Assembly (NCBI RefSeq): GCF_036320965.1
Contig: NC_092241.1
Coordinates: 25,198,986 to 25,262,985, forward strand
Origin: Panulirus ornatus
Taxonomy: Eukaryota; Arthropoda; Malacostraca; Decapoda; Palinuridae
Direction of reading: 5' to 3'
DNA: 64,000 nt
A program made the position numbers and the translations under genes. Positions within the stretch are counted from its first letter, which is position 1. Each line of letters opens with the position of its first letter. Of this stretch, positions 34,301 through 44,461 are shown piece after piece. The notes under the pieces are model-generated. The model did no database searches, was not told the origin of the DNA, and saw only the letters and a program-made list of their open reading frames with translations.

Positions 34301-34559
34301 GCCATCTCTCCTACTTACATATGTATACTTATGTGTATCTCTCTTTTTAAACCAGGTATTCCCAATCACCAGTCCTTTTTCAGCACATAAATCTACAAGC
34401 TCTTCACCATTTCCATTTACAACACTGAACACCCCATGTATACCAATTATTCCCTCAACTGCCACATTACTCACCTTTGCATTCAAATCACCCATCACTA
34501 TAACCCGGTCTCGTGCATCAAAACCACTAACACACTCATTCAGCTGCTTCCAAAACACT
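30931..34559. repeat. Tandem duplication, unit 1 (3632-nt period)
   Basis: 31009-32480 recurs at 34641-36112 with constant offset 3632 and only scattered substitutions. Beyond a 97-nt gap the match continues with offset about 3534. The unit contains the 5' part of a - strand LINE, a + strand LINE 3' piece, and most of a second - strand LINE. The duplication breakpoint lies in the shared EN region. Confidence 0.88.
31346..32390 (+). mobile_element. Family A LINE 3' piece P1
   Basis: It starts at GTAGGTACAGTAGGGTTGACGG (RYSRVDGQVNWE) and runs through the C-terminal domain to about 32038 and a long-type 3' UTR, cut off at GGGCCATTCTTTC (32390), where a - strand LINE begins. A TGA near 31470 and TAG at 31796-31798 interrupt the frame. 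It is duplicated at 34978-36022. Confidence 0.87.
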
Positions 34560-34977
34560 TGCCTCTCCTAATCCCTCTTCTCATGCCCAGGTGCATATCC
34601 ACCAATAATCACCAATCTCTCACTATCCACTTTCAGTTTTATCTCTAGAATTTACTTTCTTACACTCTATAACATACTCCCACCACTCCTGTTTCAGGAG
34701 TAGTGCTACTCCTCCCCTTGCTCTTGTCCTCTCACCTACCCCTGACTTTACGCCCAAGACATTCCCAAACCTCTCTTCCCTTTTACCCTTAAGCTTCGTT
34801 TCACTCAGAGCCAAATAATCCAGGTTCCTTTCCTCAAACATACTACCTGTCTCTCCTTTTTTCTCATCTTGGTTACATCCACACACATTTAGACACCCAC
34901 TGCTCCCGTCCCCTTTAGTCGCCTTCTACGACACGTGAGGAATGCGTGGGAAGTATTTTTTCTCCCCTATCCCCAGG
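32391..34977 (-). mobile_element. Hybrid family A LINE between P1 and P2
   Basis: The left part (32391 to about 34445) follows the variant found in copy Y (36023-38618), for example TTTCGCGCGCCTATC and ACCCCATGTATACC. The right part (from about 34545) follows copy X, including the ~100-nt 5' UTR deletion and CCTCTCC...GGTGCATATCCACC. It is therefore the recombinant junction of the tandem duplication. It contains EN (34886-33854), linker and RT (33830-32594) with stops, and ends at EGIVV. Confidence 0.82.
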
Positions 34978-37900
34978 AAATATATACACAGTAGGTACAG
35001 TAGGGTTGACGGCCAAGTCAATTGGGAGCTAAGTTTCAGTGGTGTAAAACTATAAGAAGTGAAGTGTTTTAGATGTCTGGGAGTGGATTTAGCAGCAGAT
35101 TGAACCATGGAAGCGGAAGTGAATCATAGAGTGGAGGAGGGGGTGAAAGTTCTGGGAGCGTTGAAGAATGTGTGGAAGTTGAGAACATTATCTCGGAAAG
35201 CAAAAATGGGTATGTTTGAAGGAATAGTGGTTCCAACAATGTTATATGGTTGCCAGGCGTGGGCTATGGATAGAGTTGTGCAGAGTTGGGTAGATGTGCT
35301 GGAAATGAGATGCTTGAGGACAATATATGGTGTGAGGTGGTTTGAACGAGTAAGTAATAATAGGGTAAGAGAGATGTGTGGTAATAAAAAGAGTGTGGTT
35401 GAGGGAGCAGAAGAGGGTGTTTTGAAATAGTTTGGTCACACGGAGAGAATGAGTGAGGAAAGATTGACCAAGAGGATATATGTGTCAGAGGTGGAGGGAA
35501 CGAGAAATGGGAGACCAAATTGGAGGTGGAAAGATGGAGTGAAAAAGATTTTGAGTGATCGGGGCCTGAACATGCAGGAGGGTGAAAGGCGTGCAAGGAA
35601 TAGAGTGAATTGGAATGATGTGGTATACCAGGGTCAACGTACTGTCAGTGGATTGAACCAGGGCATGTGAAGCGTCTGGGGTAAACCATGGAAAGTTCTG
35701 TGGGGCCTGGATGTGGAAAGGGAGCTGTGGTTTCGGTGCATTATTACATGAGAGCTAGAGACTGAAAATGAACGAAAGTGGCTTGTGTTGTCTTTTCCTA
35801 GCACTACCTCTCACACATGAGGGGGGAGGGGGTGGTTATTTTCATGTGTGGTGAGGTGGCAATTGGAATGAATAACGGCAGACAGTATGAATTATGTGCA
35901 TGTGTATATATGTATATGTCTGTGTGTGTATATATATGTATACGTTTAGATGTATAGGTATGTATATATTGTGGATGTGTATGTATATACATATGTATGT
36001 GGGTGGGTTGGGCCATTCTTTCTCACCACTATTCCTTCAAACATACCCATTTTTGCTTTCCGAGGTAATGTTCTCGACTTCCACACATTCTTCAACACTC
36101 CCAGAACTTTGGCATTCAAACTTACCTCTCAATTCACTTGTCCCTCAACCCTACTGTACCTAATAACCTTGCTCTTATACACATTTACTCTCAGCTTTCT
36201 TCTTTCACACACTTTACCAAACTCAGTCACCAGCCTCTGCAGTTTCTCACATGAATCAGCCACCAGCTCTGTATCATCAGTGAACAACAACTGACTCACT
36301 TCCCAAGCTCTCTCGTCCACAACAGACTGCATACTTGCCCCTCTTTCCGAAACTCTTGCATTCACCTCCCTAACAACCCCATCCATAAACAAATTAAACA
36401 ACCATAGAGACCACACACCCCTGCCACAAACCTACATTCACTGACAACCAGTCACTTTCCTCTCTTCCTACACGTACACATGCCTTACATCCTCAATAAA
36501 ACCTTTTCACTGTTTCTAACAACTTGCCTCCCACTCCATATATTCCCAATACCTTCCACAGCATCTCTATCAACTCTATCATATGCCTTCTCCAGATCCA
36601 TAAATGCTACATACAAATCCGTTTGCTTTTCTAAGTATTTCTCACATACATTCTTCAAAGCAAACACCTGATCCACACATCCTCTACCACTTCTGAAACC
36701 ACACTGCTCTTCCCCAATCTGATGCTCTGTACATGCCTTCACCTTCTTAGTCAATACCCTCCCATATAATTTCCCAGGAATACTCAACAAACTTATGCCT
36801 CTGTAATTTGAGCACTCACTTCTATCCCCTTTGCCTTTGTGAAATGGCTCTATGCAAGCATTCTACCAATCATCAGGCACCTCACCATGAGTCATACGTA
36901 CATTGAATAGCCTTACCAACCGGTCAACAATACAGTCACCCCTTTTTTAATAAATTCCACTGCAATACCATCCAAACCTGCTGCCTTGCCGGCTTTCATC
37001 TTCCGCAAAGCTTTTACTACCTCTTATCTTTTTAATGAATCATTCTCCCTAACCCTCTCACTTTGCACACCACTTTGACCAGAACATCCTATATCTGCCA
37101 CTCTATAATCTCACACATTCAACAAACCTTCAAAATACTCACTCCATCTTCTCACATCTCCACTACTTGTTATCACCTCCCCATTAGCTCCCTTCACTGA
37201 AGTTCCCATTGATATCTTTGTCTTACGCACTTTATTTACCTCCTTCAAAACATCTTTTTATTCTCCCTAAAATTTAATGATACTCTCTCACCCCAACTCT
37301 CATTTGCCCTCTTTTTCACCTCTTGAACCTTTCTCTTGACCTCCTGCCACTTTCTTTCATACATCTCCCACTCATTTGCATTTTTCCCTACAAAAATTGT
37401 CCAAATGCCTCTCTCTTCTCTTTCACTAATAATCTTACTTCTTCATCCCACCACTCACTACCCTTTCTAATCAACCCACCTCCCACTCTTCTCATGCCAC
37501 AAGCATCTTTTGCGCAAGCTATCACTGCTTCCCTAAATACATCCCATTCTTCCCCCACTCCCCTTACCTCCTTTGTTCTCACCTTTTTCCATTCTGTACT
37601 CAGTCTCTCCTGGTACTTCCTCACGCAAGTCTCCTTCCCAAGTTCTCTTACTCTCACCACTCTCTTCACCCCAACATTCTCTCTTCTTTTCTGAAAACCT
37701 CTACAAATCTTCACCATCGCCTCCACAAGATAATGATCAGACATCCCTCCAGTTGCACCTCTCAGCACATTAACATCCAAAGGTCTCTCTTTCGCGCGCC
37801 TATCAATTAACACGTAATCCAATAACGCTCTCTGGCCATCTCTCCTACTTACATATGTATACTTATGTGTATCTCTCTTTTTAAACCAGGTATTCCCAAT

Positions 37901-38091
37901 CACCAGTCCTTTTTCAGCACATAAATCTACAAGCTCTTCACCATTTCCATTTACAACACTGAACACCCCATGTATACCAATTATTCCCTCAACTGCCACA
38001 TTACTCACCTTTGCATTCAAATCACCCATCACTATAACCCGGTCTCGTGCATCAAAACCACTAACACACTCATTCAGCTGCTCCCAAAACA
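34560..38091. repeat. Tandem duplication, unit 2
   Basis: The second copy of 30931-34559. Relative to unit 1 it lacks 97 nt at about 36112 (between CAGAACTTT and CATTCAAAC) and one base near 37240. Few other differences are visible, so the duplication looks recent. Confidence 0.87.
34978..36022 (+). mobile_element. Family A LINE 3' piece P2
   Basis: A duplicate of P1 with the same truncation points and the same TAG after EEGVLK (35428-35430). C-terminal domain to about 35670, then 3' UTR cut at GGGCCATTCTTTC. Confidence 0.87.
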
Positions 38092-38618
38092 CTTGCCTCT
38101 CATGATCTTTCTTCTGATGCCCAGGTGCATATGCACCAATAATCACCCATCTCTCTCCATCAACTTTCAGTTTTACCCATATCAATCTAGAATTTACTTT
38201 CTTACACTCTATCACATACTCGCACAACTCTTGTTTCAGGAGTAGTGCTACTCCTTCCCTTGCTCTTGTCCTCTCACCAACCCCTGACTTTACTCCCAAG
38301 ACATCCCCAAACCACTCTTCCCCTTTACCCTTGAGCTTCGTTTCACTCAGAGCCAAAACATCCAGGTTCCTTTCCTCAAACATACTACCTATCTCTCCTT
38401 TTTTCTCATCTTGGTTACATCCACACACATTAAGACACCCCAATCTGAGCCTTCGAGGATGATGAGCACTCCCCGCGTGACTCCTTCTTCTGTTTCCCCT
38501 TTTAGAAAGTTAAAATACAAGGAGGGGAGGGTTTCTGGCCCCCCCGCTCCCGTCCCCTTTAGTCGCCTTCTACGACATGTGAGGAATGCATGGGAAGTAT
38601 TCATTCTCCTCTATCCCA
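36023..38618 (-). mobile_element. Family A LINE copy Y, 5' part, inverted relative to the tail that follows
   Basis: On the - strand: 5' end at about 38618, complete 5' UTR, EN (38443-37388), linker, RT (36790-36129) and a cut at EGIVV (36023). The element's own C-terminus and 3' UTR are absent on this strand. A + strand family A tail (38619-38804) follows directly at the 5' end, an arrangement like a twin-primed, 5'-inverted insertion with internal loss. Confidence 0.83.
37388..38443 (-). pseudogene. Best-preserved endonuclease domain (copy Y)
   Basis: An uninterrupted frame of 351 codons from the natural-looking start MGCLNVCGCNQDEKKGE. EN motifs: LALSETKL (about residues 30-37), VIIGAYAPG, VIVMGDLNAKV, DTHKYTYVSRRD, LLDYVLID, MSDHYLVEAM. 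The linker follows with KYQERLSTEWKK and EWWDEEVRLLVKEKREAFG. It ends at a TAG exactly where copy 3 also has TAG and most others have CAG. The EN part is probably still foldable, but without RT the element is dead. Confidence 0.88.
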
Positions 38619-38804
38619 ATGTGTGTATATATATATGTATACATTGAGATGTATAGGTATGTATTTTTGCGTGTGTGCACGTGTATATATATACATGTGT
38701 ATATGGGTGGGTTGGGCCATTCTTTCGTCTGTTTCCTTGGGCTCCGTCGCTAACGCGGGAGACAGCGACATAACTAAATAAATAAATAGAATAAATATAT
38801 AAAT
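38619..38804 (+). mobile_element. Family A LINE 3' tail only
   Basis: The last ~150 nt of the 3' UTR (ATACATTGAGATGTATAGGT, GGTTGGGCCATTCTTTCGTC, GTCGCTAACGCGGGAGACAG) and a long (AAAT)n-type tail. It is probably the 3' part of the same insertion as copy Y. Confidence 0.75.
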
Positions 38805-39125
38805 CTGGGGATAGGGGAGAAAGAATACTTCCCACACATTCCTCGCATGTCGTAGAGGGCGACTAAAGGGGATGGGAGCGGGGGGGCTGGAAACCCTCCC
38901 CTCCTTGTATTTTAACTTTCTAAAAGGGAAAGCAGAAGAAGGAGTCACGCGGGGAGTGCTCATCCTCCTCAAAGGTTCAGGCTGGGGTGTCTAAATGTGT
39001 GTGGATGTATCCAAGATGAGAAAAAATGAGAGATAGTTAGTATGTTTGAGGAAAGGAACCTGGATGTCTTGGGACTGAGTGAAATGAAGCTCAAGGGTAA
39101 AGGGTAAGAGTGGTTTGGGAATGTC

Positions 39126-40073
39126 TTGGGATTAAAGTCAGGGGTTAGTGAGAGGACAAGAGCAAAGGATGGAGTAGCACTACTCCTGAAACATGAGTGC
39201 TGGGAGTATGTGATAGAGTGTAAGAAAGTAAATTCTAGATTGATATGGGTAAAGCTGAAAGTGGATGGAGAGAGGTGGGTGATTATTGGTGCATATGCAC
39301 TTGGGCATGAGAAGAAAGATCATGAGAGGCAAGTGTTTTGGGAGCAGCTGAGTGAGTGTGTTAGTAGTTTTGATGCACGAAACCGGGTTATAATGATGGG
39401 TGATTTGAATGCAAAGATGAGTAATGTGGCAGTTGAGGGAATAATTGGTGTACATGGGGTGTTCAGTGTTGTAAATGGAAATGGTGAAGAGCTTGTAGAT
39501 TTATGTGCTGAAAAAGGACTGGTGATTGGGAATACTTTTTTTAAAAAGAGGGATATACATATGTATACATATGTAAGTAGGAGAGATGGCCAGAGAGCAT
39601 TATTGGATTACGTGTTAATTGATAGGCACGCCAAAGAGAGACTTTTGGATATTAATGTGCTGAGAGGTGCAACTGGAGGGATGTCTGATCATTATCTTGT
39701 GGAGGCGAAGGTAAAGATTTGTAGAGGTTTTCAGAAAAGAAGAGAGAATGTTGGGGTGAAGAGAGTGGTGAGAGTAAGTGAGCTTGGGAAGGAGACTTGT
39801 GTGAGGAAGTACCAGGAGAGACTGAGTACAGAATGGAAAAAGGTGAGAACAAAGGAGGTAAGGGGAGTGGAGGAGGAATGGGATGTATTTAGGAAAGCAG
39901 TGATGGCTTGTGCAAAAGATGCTTGTGGCTTGAGAAGCGTAGGAGGTGGGCAGATTAGAAAAGGTAGTGAGTGGTGGGATGAAGAAGTAATATTGTTAGT
40001 GGAAGAGAAGAGAGAGGCATTTGGACGATTTTTGCAGGGAAATCGTGCAAAAGACTGGGAGATTTATGAATGA
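39126..40073 (+). pseudogene. Endonuclease domain of copy Z
   Basis: 315 codons: LLLKHECWEYVIE, VIIGAYALG, VIMMGDLNAKM, DIHMYTYVSRRD, LLDYVLID, MSDHYLVEAK, then linker. The upstream part with the SETKL equivalent (LSEMKL, Thr to Met) lies in another frame because of an extra base near 39107. It ends in TGA after KDWEIYE where others read on (KRKRQEV). Confidence 0.85.
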
Positions 40074-40297
40074 AAGAGGCAAGAGTTCAAGAGAAAGGTG
40101 GAAGAGGTGAAAAAGAGGGCAATTGAGAGTTGGGGTGAGAGAGTATAATTAAATTTTAGGGAAAATAAAATGTTTTGAAAGGAAATATAGTGTGTAAGAC
40201 AAGGGAATCAATGGGAACTTCAGTGAAGGGGACTAATGGGGAGGTGATAACAAGTAGTGGTGATATGAGAAGGAGATGAAGTGAGTATTTTGAAGGT

Positions 40298-41936
40298 TTG
40301 TTGAATGTGTTTGATGATAGAGTGGCAGATATAGTGTGTTTTGGTGTGCAAAGTGAGAGGGTTAGGGAGAATGATTTGGTAAACAGAGAAGAGGTAGTAA
40401 AAGCTTTGTGGAAGATGAAAGCTGGCAAGGCAGCAGGTTTGGATGGTATTGCAGTGGAGTTTATTAAGAAAAGGGGGTGACTGTATTGTTGACTGGTTGG
40501 TAAGGTTATTCAGTGTATGAAGGACTCATGGTGAGGTGCCTGAGGATTGGCGGAATGCTTGCATAGTGCCATTGCTCAAAGGCAAGGGGGATAAAAGTGA
40601 GTGCTCAAATTACAGAGGAATAAGTTTGTTGAGTATTCCTGGGAAATTATATGGGAGTGTATTGATTGAGAGGGTGAAGGCATGTACAGAGCATCAGATT
40701 GGGGAAGAGCAGTGTGGTTTCAGAAGTGGTAGAGGATGTGTGGATCAGATGTTTGCTTGAAGAATGTATGTGAGATATACTTAGAAAAGCAAATGGATTT
40801 GTATGTAGCATTTATGGATCTGGAGAAGGCATATGATAGAGTTGATAAAGATGCTCTGTGGAAGGTATTAAGAATGTGTGGTATGGGAGGCAAGTTGTTA
40901 GAAGCAGTGAATAGTTTTTATTAAAGATGTAAGGCATGTGTATGTGTAGGAAGAGAGGAAAGTGATTGGTTTTCAGTGAATGTAGGTTTGCAGCAGGGGT
41001 ATGTGATGTCTCCATGGCTGTTTAATTTGTTTATAGATGGGGTTGTTAGAGAGGTGAATGCAAGAGTTTTGGAAAGAGGGGCAAGTATGCTGTCTGTTGT
41101 GGATGAGAGAGCCTGGGAAGTGAGTCAGCCGTTGTTCGCTGATGATACAGCGCTGGTTGCTAATTCGTGTGAGAAACTGCAGAATCTGTTGACTGAGTTT
41201 GGTAAAGTGTGTAAAAGAGGAAAGCGGAGAGTAAATAGGTATAAGAGCAAGGTTATTAAGTACTATAGGGTTGAGGGCCAAGTCAATTGGGAGGTAAGTT
41301 TGAATCGAGAAAAACTGGAGGAAGTGAAGTGTTTTAGATGTCTGGGAGTGGATTTGGCAGCAGATGGAACCATGGAAGTGGAAGTGAATCATAGGGTGGG
41401 GGAGGAAGCGAAAGTTCTGGGAGCGTTGAAGAATGTGGAAGTCGAAAACATTATCTCAGAAAGCAAAAATGGGTATGTTTGAAGGAATAGTGGTTCCAAC
41501 AATGTTATATGGTTGCGAGGCGTAGGCTATAGATAGAGTTGTGCAGAAGAGGTTGGACGTGCTGGAAATGAGATGTTTGAGGACAGTGTGTGGTGTGAGG
41601 TGGTTGGATCGGGTAAGCAATAGTAGGGTAAGAGAGATGTGTGGTAATAAAAAGAGTGTGGTTGAGAGAACAGAAGAGGGTGTTTTGAAATGGTTTGGTC
41701 ACATGGAGAGAATGAGTGAGGAAAGATTGACCAAGAGGATATATGTGTCAGAGGTGGAGGGAACAAGGAGAAGTGGGAGACCAAATTGGAGGTGGAAAGA
41801 TGGAGTGAAAAAGATTTTGAGTGATTGGGGCCTGAACATGCAGGAAGGTGAAAGGTGTGCAAGGAATAGAGTGAATTGGAATGGTGTGGTATGTCGGGAT
41901 CGATGTGCTGTGAATGGATTGAACCAGGGCATGTGA
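40298..41936 (+). pseudogene. RT and C-terminal remnant of copy Z
   Basis: RT pieces: KAGKAAGLDGIAVEF (40298-40480), NYRGISLLSIPGKLYG and QCGFRSGRGC (40536-40760), AFMDLEKAYDRVDKDALW (40736-40924), then GYVMSPWLFNLFIDG and LFADDTALVANS (40976-41482), and the C-terminal domain (41541-41936). Frameshifts at about 40478, 40757 and 41440 and a TAA replacing Arg after NSFY (40922) split it. Confidence 0.83.
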
Positions 41937-42125
41937 AGCGTGTGGGGTAAACCATGGAAAGGGAGCTATGGTTTCAGTGCATTATTACCTGACAGCTAGA
42001 GACCGAGTGTAAACAAATGTGGCCTTTGTTGTCTTTTACTAGCGCTACCTCGCACACATGAGGGGGAGGGGGTTTTTGTATTGTGTGGTGGGGTAGTGAT
42101 GGGAATGAATAAAGGCAGACAGTAT

Positions 42126-42135
42126 GAATTATGTA
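42126..42135. repeat. Target-site duplication, left copy (nested insertion)
   Basis: GAATTATGTA, repeated at 44247-44256. It belongs to the 3' UTR of copy Z, whose sequence continues correctly (CATGTGCATATATG) after the right copy. Confidence 0.88.
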
Positions 42136-44246
42136 TTTTTTATTTTTATTTTATTATACTTTGTCGCTGTCTCCCGCGTTTGCGAGGTAGCGCAAGGAAA
42201 CAGACGAAAGAAATGGCCCAACCCCCCCCCCCATACACATGTATATACATACGTCCACACACGCAAATATACATACCTACACAGCTTTCCATGGTTTACC
42301 CCAGACGCTTCACATGCCTTGATTCAATCCACTGACAGCACGTCAACCCCGGTATACCACATCGCTCCAATTCACTCTATTCCTTGCCCTCCTTTCACCC
42401 TCCTGCATGTTCAGGCCCCGATCACTCAAAATCTTTTTCACTCCATCTTTCCACCTCCAATTTGGTCTCCCTCTTCTCCTCGTTCCCTCCACCTCCGACA
42501 CATATATCCTCTTGGTCAATCTTTCCTCACTCATTCTCTCCATGTGCCCAAACCACTTCAAAACACCCTCTTCTGCTCTCTCAACCACGCTCTTTTTATT
42601 TCCACACATCTCTCTTACCCTTACGTTACTCACTCGATCAAACCACCTCACACCACACATTGTCCTCAAACATCTCATTTCCAGCACATCCATCCTCCTG
42701 CGCACAACTCTATCCATAGCCCACGCCTCGCAACCATACAACATTGTTGGAACCACTATTCCTTCAAACATACCCATTTTTGCTTTCCGAGATAATGTTC
42801 TCGACTTCCACACATTCTTCAAGGCCCCCAGAATTTTCGCCCCCTCCCCCACCCTATGATCCACTTCCGCTTCCATGGTTCCATCCACTGCCAGATCCAC
42901 TCCCAGATATCTAAAACACTTCACATCCTCCAGTTTTTCTCCATTCAAACTCACCTCCCAATTGACTTGACCCTCAACCCTACTGTACCTAATAACCTTG
43001 CTCTTATTCACATTTACTCTTAACTTTCTTCTTCCACACACTTTACCAAACTCAGTCACCAGCTTCTGCAGTTTCTCACATGAATCAGCCACCAGCGCTG
43101 TATCATCAGCGAACAACAACTGACTCACTTCCCAAGCTCTCTCATCCCCAACAGACTTCATACTTGCCCCTCTTTCCAAAACTCTTGCATTTACCTCCCT
43201 AACAACCCCATCCATAAACAAATTAAACAACCATGGAGACATCACACACCCCTGCCGCAAACCTACATTCACTGAGAACCAATCACTTTCCTCTCTTCCT
43301 ACACGTACACATGCCTTACATCCTCGATAAAAACTTTTCACTGCTTCTAACAACTTTCCTCCCACACCATATATTCTTAATACCTTCCACAGAGCATCTC
43401 TATCAACTCTATCATATGCCTTCTCCAGATCCATAAATGCTACATACAAATCCATTTGCTTTTCTAAGTATTTCTCACATACATTCTTCAAAGCAAACAC
43501 CTGATCCACACATCCTCTACCACACACTGCTCTTCCCCGATCTGATGCTCTGTACATGCCTTCACCCTCTCAATCAATACCCTCCCATATAATTTACCAG
43601 GAATACTCAACAAACTTATACCTCTGTAATTTGAGCACTCACTCTTATCCCCTTTGCCTTTGTACAATGGCACTATGCACGCATTCTGCCAATCCTCAGG
43701 CACCTCACCATGAGTCATACATACATTAAATAACCTTACCAACCAGTCCACAATACAGTCACCCCCTTTTTTAATAAATTCCACTGCAATACCATCCAAA
43801 CCTGCTGCCTTGCCGGCTTTCATCTTCCGCAAAGCTTTCACTACCTCTTCTCTGTTTACCAAATCATTTTCCCTAACCCTCTCACTTTGCACACCACCTC
43901 GACCAAAACACCCTATATCTGCCACTCTATCATCAAACACATTCAACAAACCTTCAAAATACTCACTCCATCTCCTTCTCACATCACCACTACTTGTTAT
44001 CATCTCCCCATCTGCGCCCTTCACTGAAGTTCCCATTTGCTCGCTTGTCTTACGCACTTTATTTACCTCCTTCCAGAACATCTTTTTATTCTCTCTAAAA
44101 TTTAATGATACTCTTTCACCCCAACTCTCATTTGCCCTTTTTTTCACCTCTTGCACCTTTCTCTTGACCTCCTGTCTCTTTCTTTTATACATCTCCCACT
44201 CAATTGCATTTTTTCCCTGCAAAAATCGTCCAAATGCCTCTCTCTT
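42136..44246 (-). mobile_element. Nested family A LINE insertion, 5'-truncated, short 3' UTR type
   Basis: The - strand tail (AAAATAAAAATA-type) is at 42136-42158, then a short-type 3' UTR, C-terminal domain, RT and linker up to KREAFGRFLQGKN at 44246, where it is 5'-truncated. The insertion is about 2.1 kb with a 10-11-nt target-site duplication. It is the best-preserved RT-side copy, hence probably young. Confidence 0.92.
42343..44222 (-). pseudogene. Nearly intact RT polyprotein part of the nested insertion
   Basis: Two overlapping frames, 44222-43488 (linker and RT fingers) and 43557-42343 (RT palm to C-terminus), cover about 625 codons. They are separated by a single ~10-nt deletion near 43523 in the RSGRGC region. 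Motifs: AFMDLEKAYDRVDR, LRQGCVMSPWLFNLFMD, LLFADDTALVADS, NVNKSKVI, FRYLGVDLAVDG, LYGCEAW, GVRWFDRVSN, KWFGHMERMSEER, RRGRPNWRWKDG. The catalytic Asp residues are intact. The EN is missing through 5' truncation. Confidence 0.9.
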
Positions 44247-44458
44247 GAATTATGTACATGTGCATATATGTATATGTCTCTGTGTGTATATATATGTATA
44301 TGTTGCGATGTATAGGTATGTATATTTGCGTGTGTGGACGTGTATGTATATACATGTGTATGTGGGTGGGTTGGGCTATTGTTTCATTTGTTTCCTTGCG
44401 CTACTTCGCTAACGCGGGACACAGTGACAAAGCATAGTGAATAAATAGAATGAATATA
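44247..44458 (+). mobile_element. Family A LINE copy Z, remaining 3' UTR and tail
   Basis: Starts with the right target-site duplication (44247-44256) and continues the 3' UTR to GACAAAGCATAGTGAATAAA. The next element starts immediately afterwards (CCCTGGGGATTGGGGAG), so two LINEs stand head to tail. Confidence 0.88.
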
Positions 44459-44461
44459 TAT

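Larger units (their letters stand above)
38805..42135 (+). mobile_element. Family A LINE copy Z, left part, interrupted by a nested insertion
   Basis: 5' end CTGGGGATAGGGGAGAAAG; complete 5' UTR; EN to about 40073; RT (40200-41480) and C-terminal domain (41541-41936) with numerous shifts and stops; 3' UTR until GAATTATGTA (42126-42135). The 3' UTR resumes at 44247 after a - strand insertion. The full element is about 3.5 kb. Confidence 0.9.

Noticed and set aside
31346..36022. Two direct ~1-kb repeats that could be taken for LTRs of an LTR element
   Set aside because: The repeats encode a LINE C-terminal domain, lack TG...CA ends, primer-binding site, gag, protease or integrase, and belong to a larger 3632-nt tandem duplication.
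37388..38443. Endonuclease frames that gene predictors often name as a craniofacial development protein 2-like host gene
   Set aside because: They are the endonuclease of the RTE-like LINE, followed in frame by reverse transcriptase in other copies, with multiple decayed copies here. Not a host gene.
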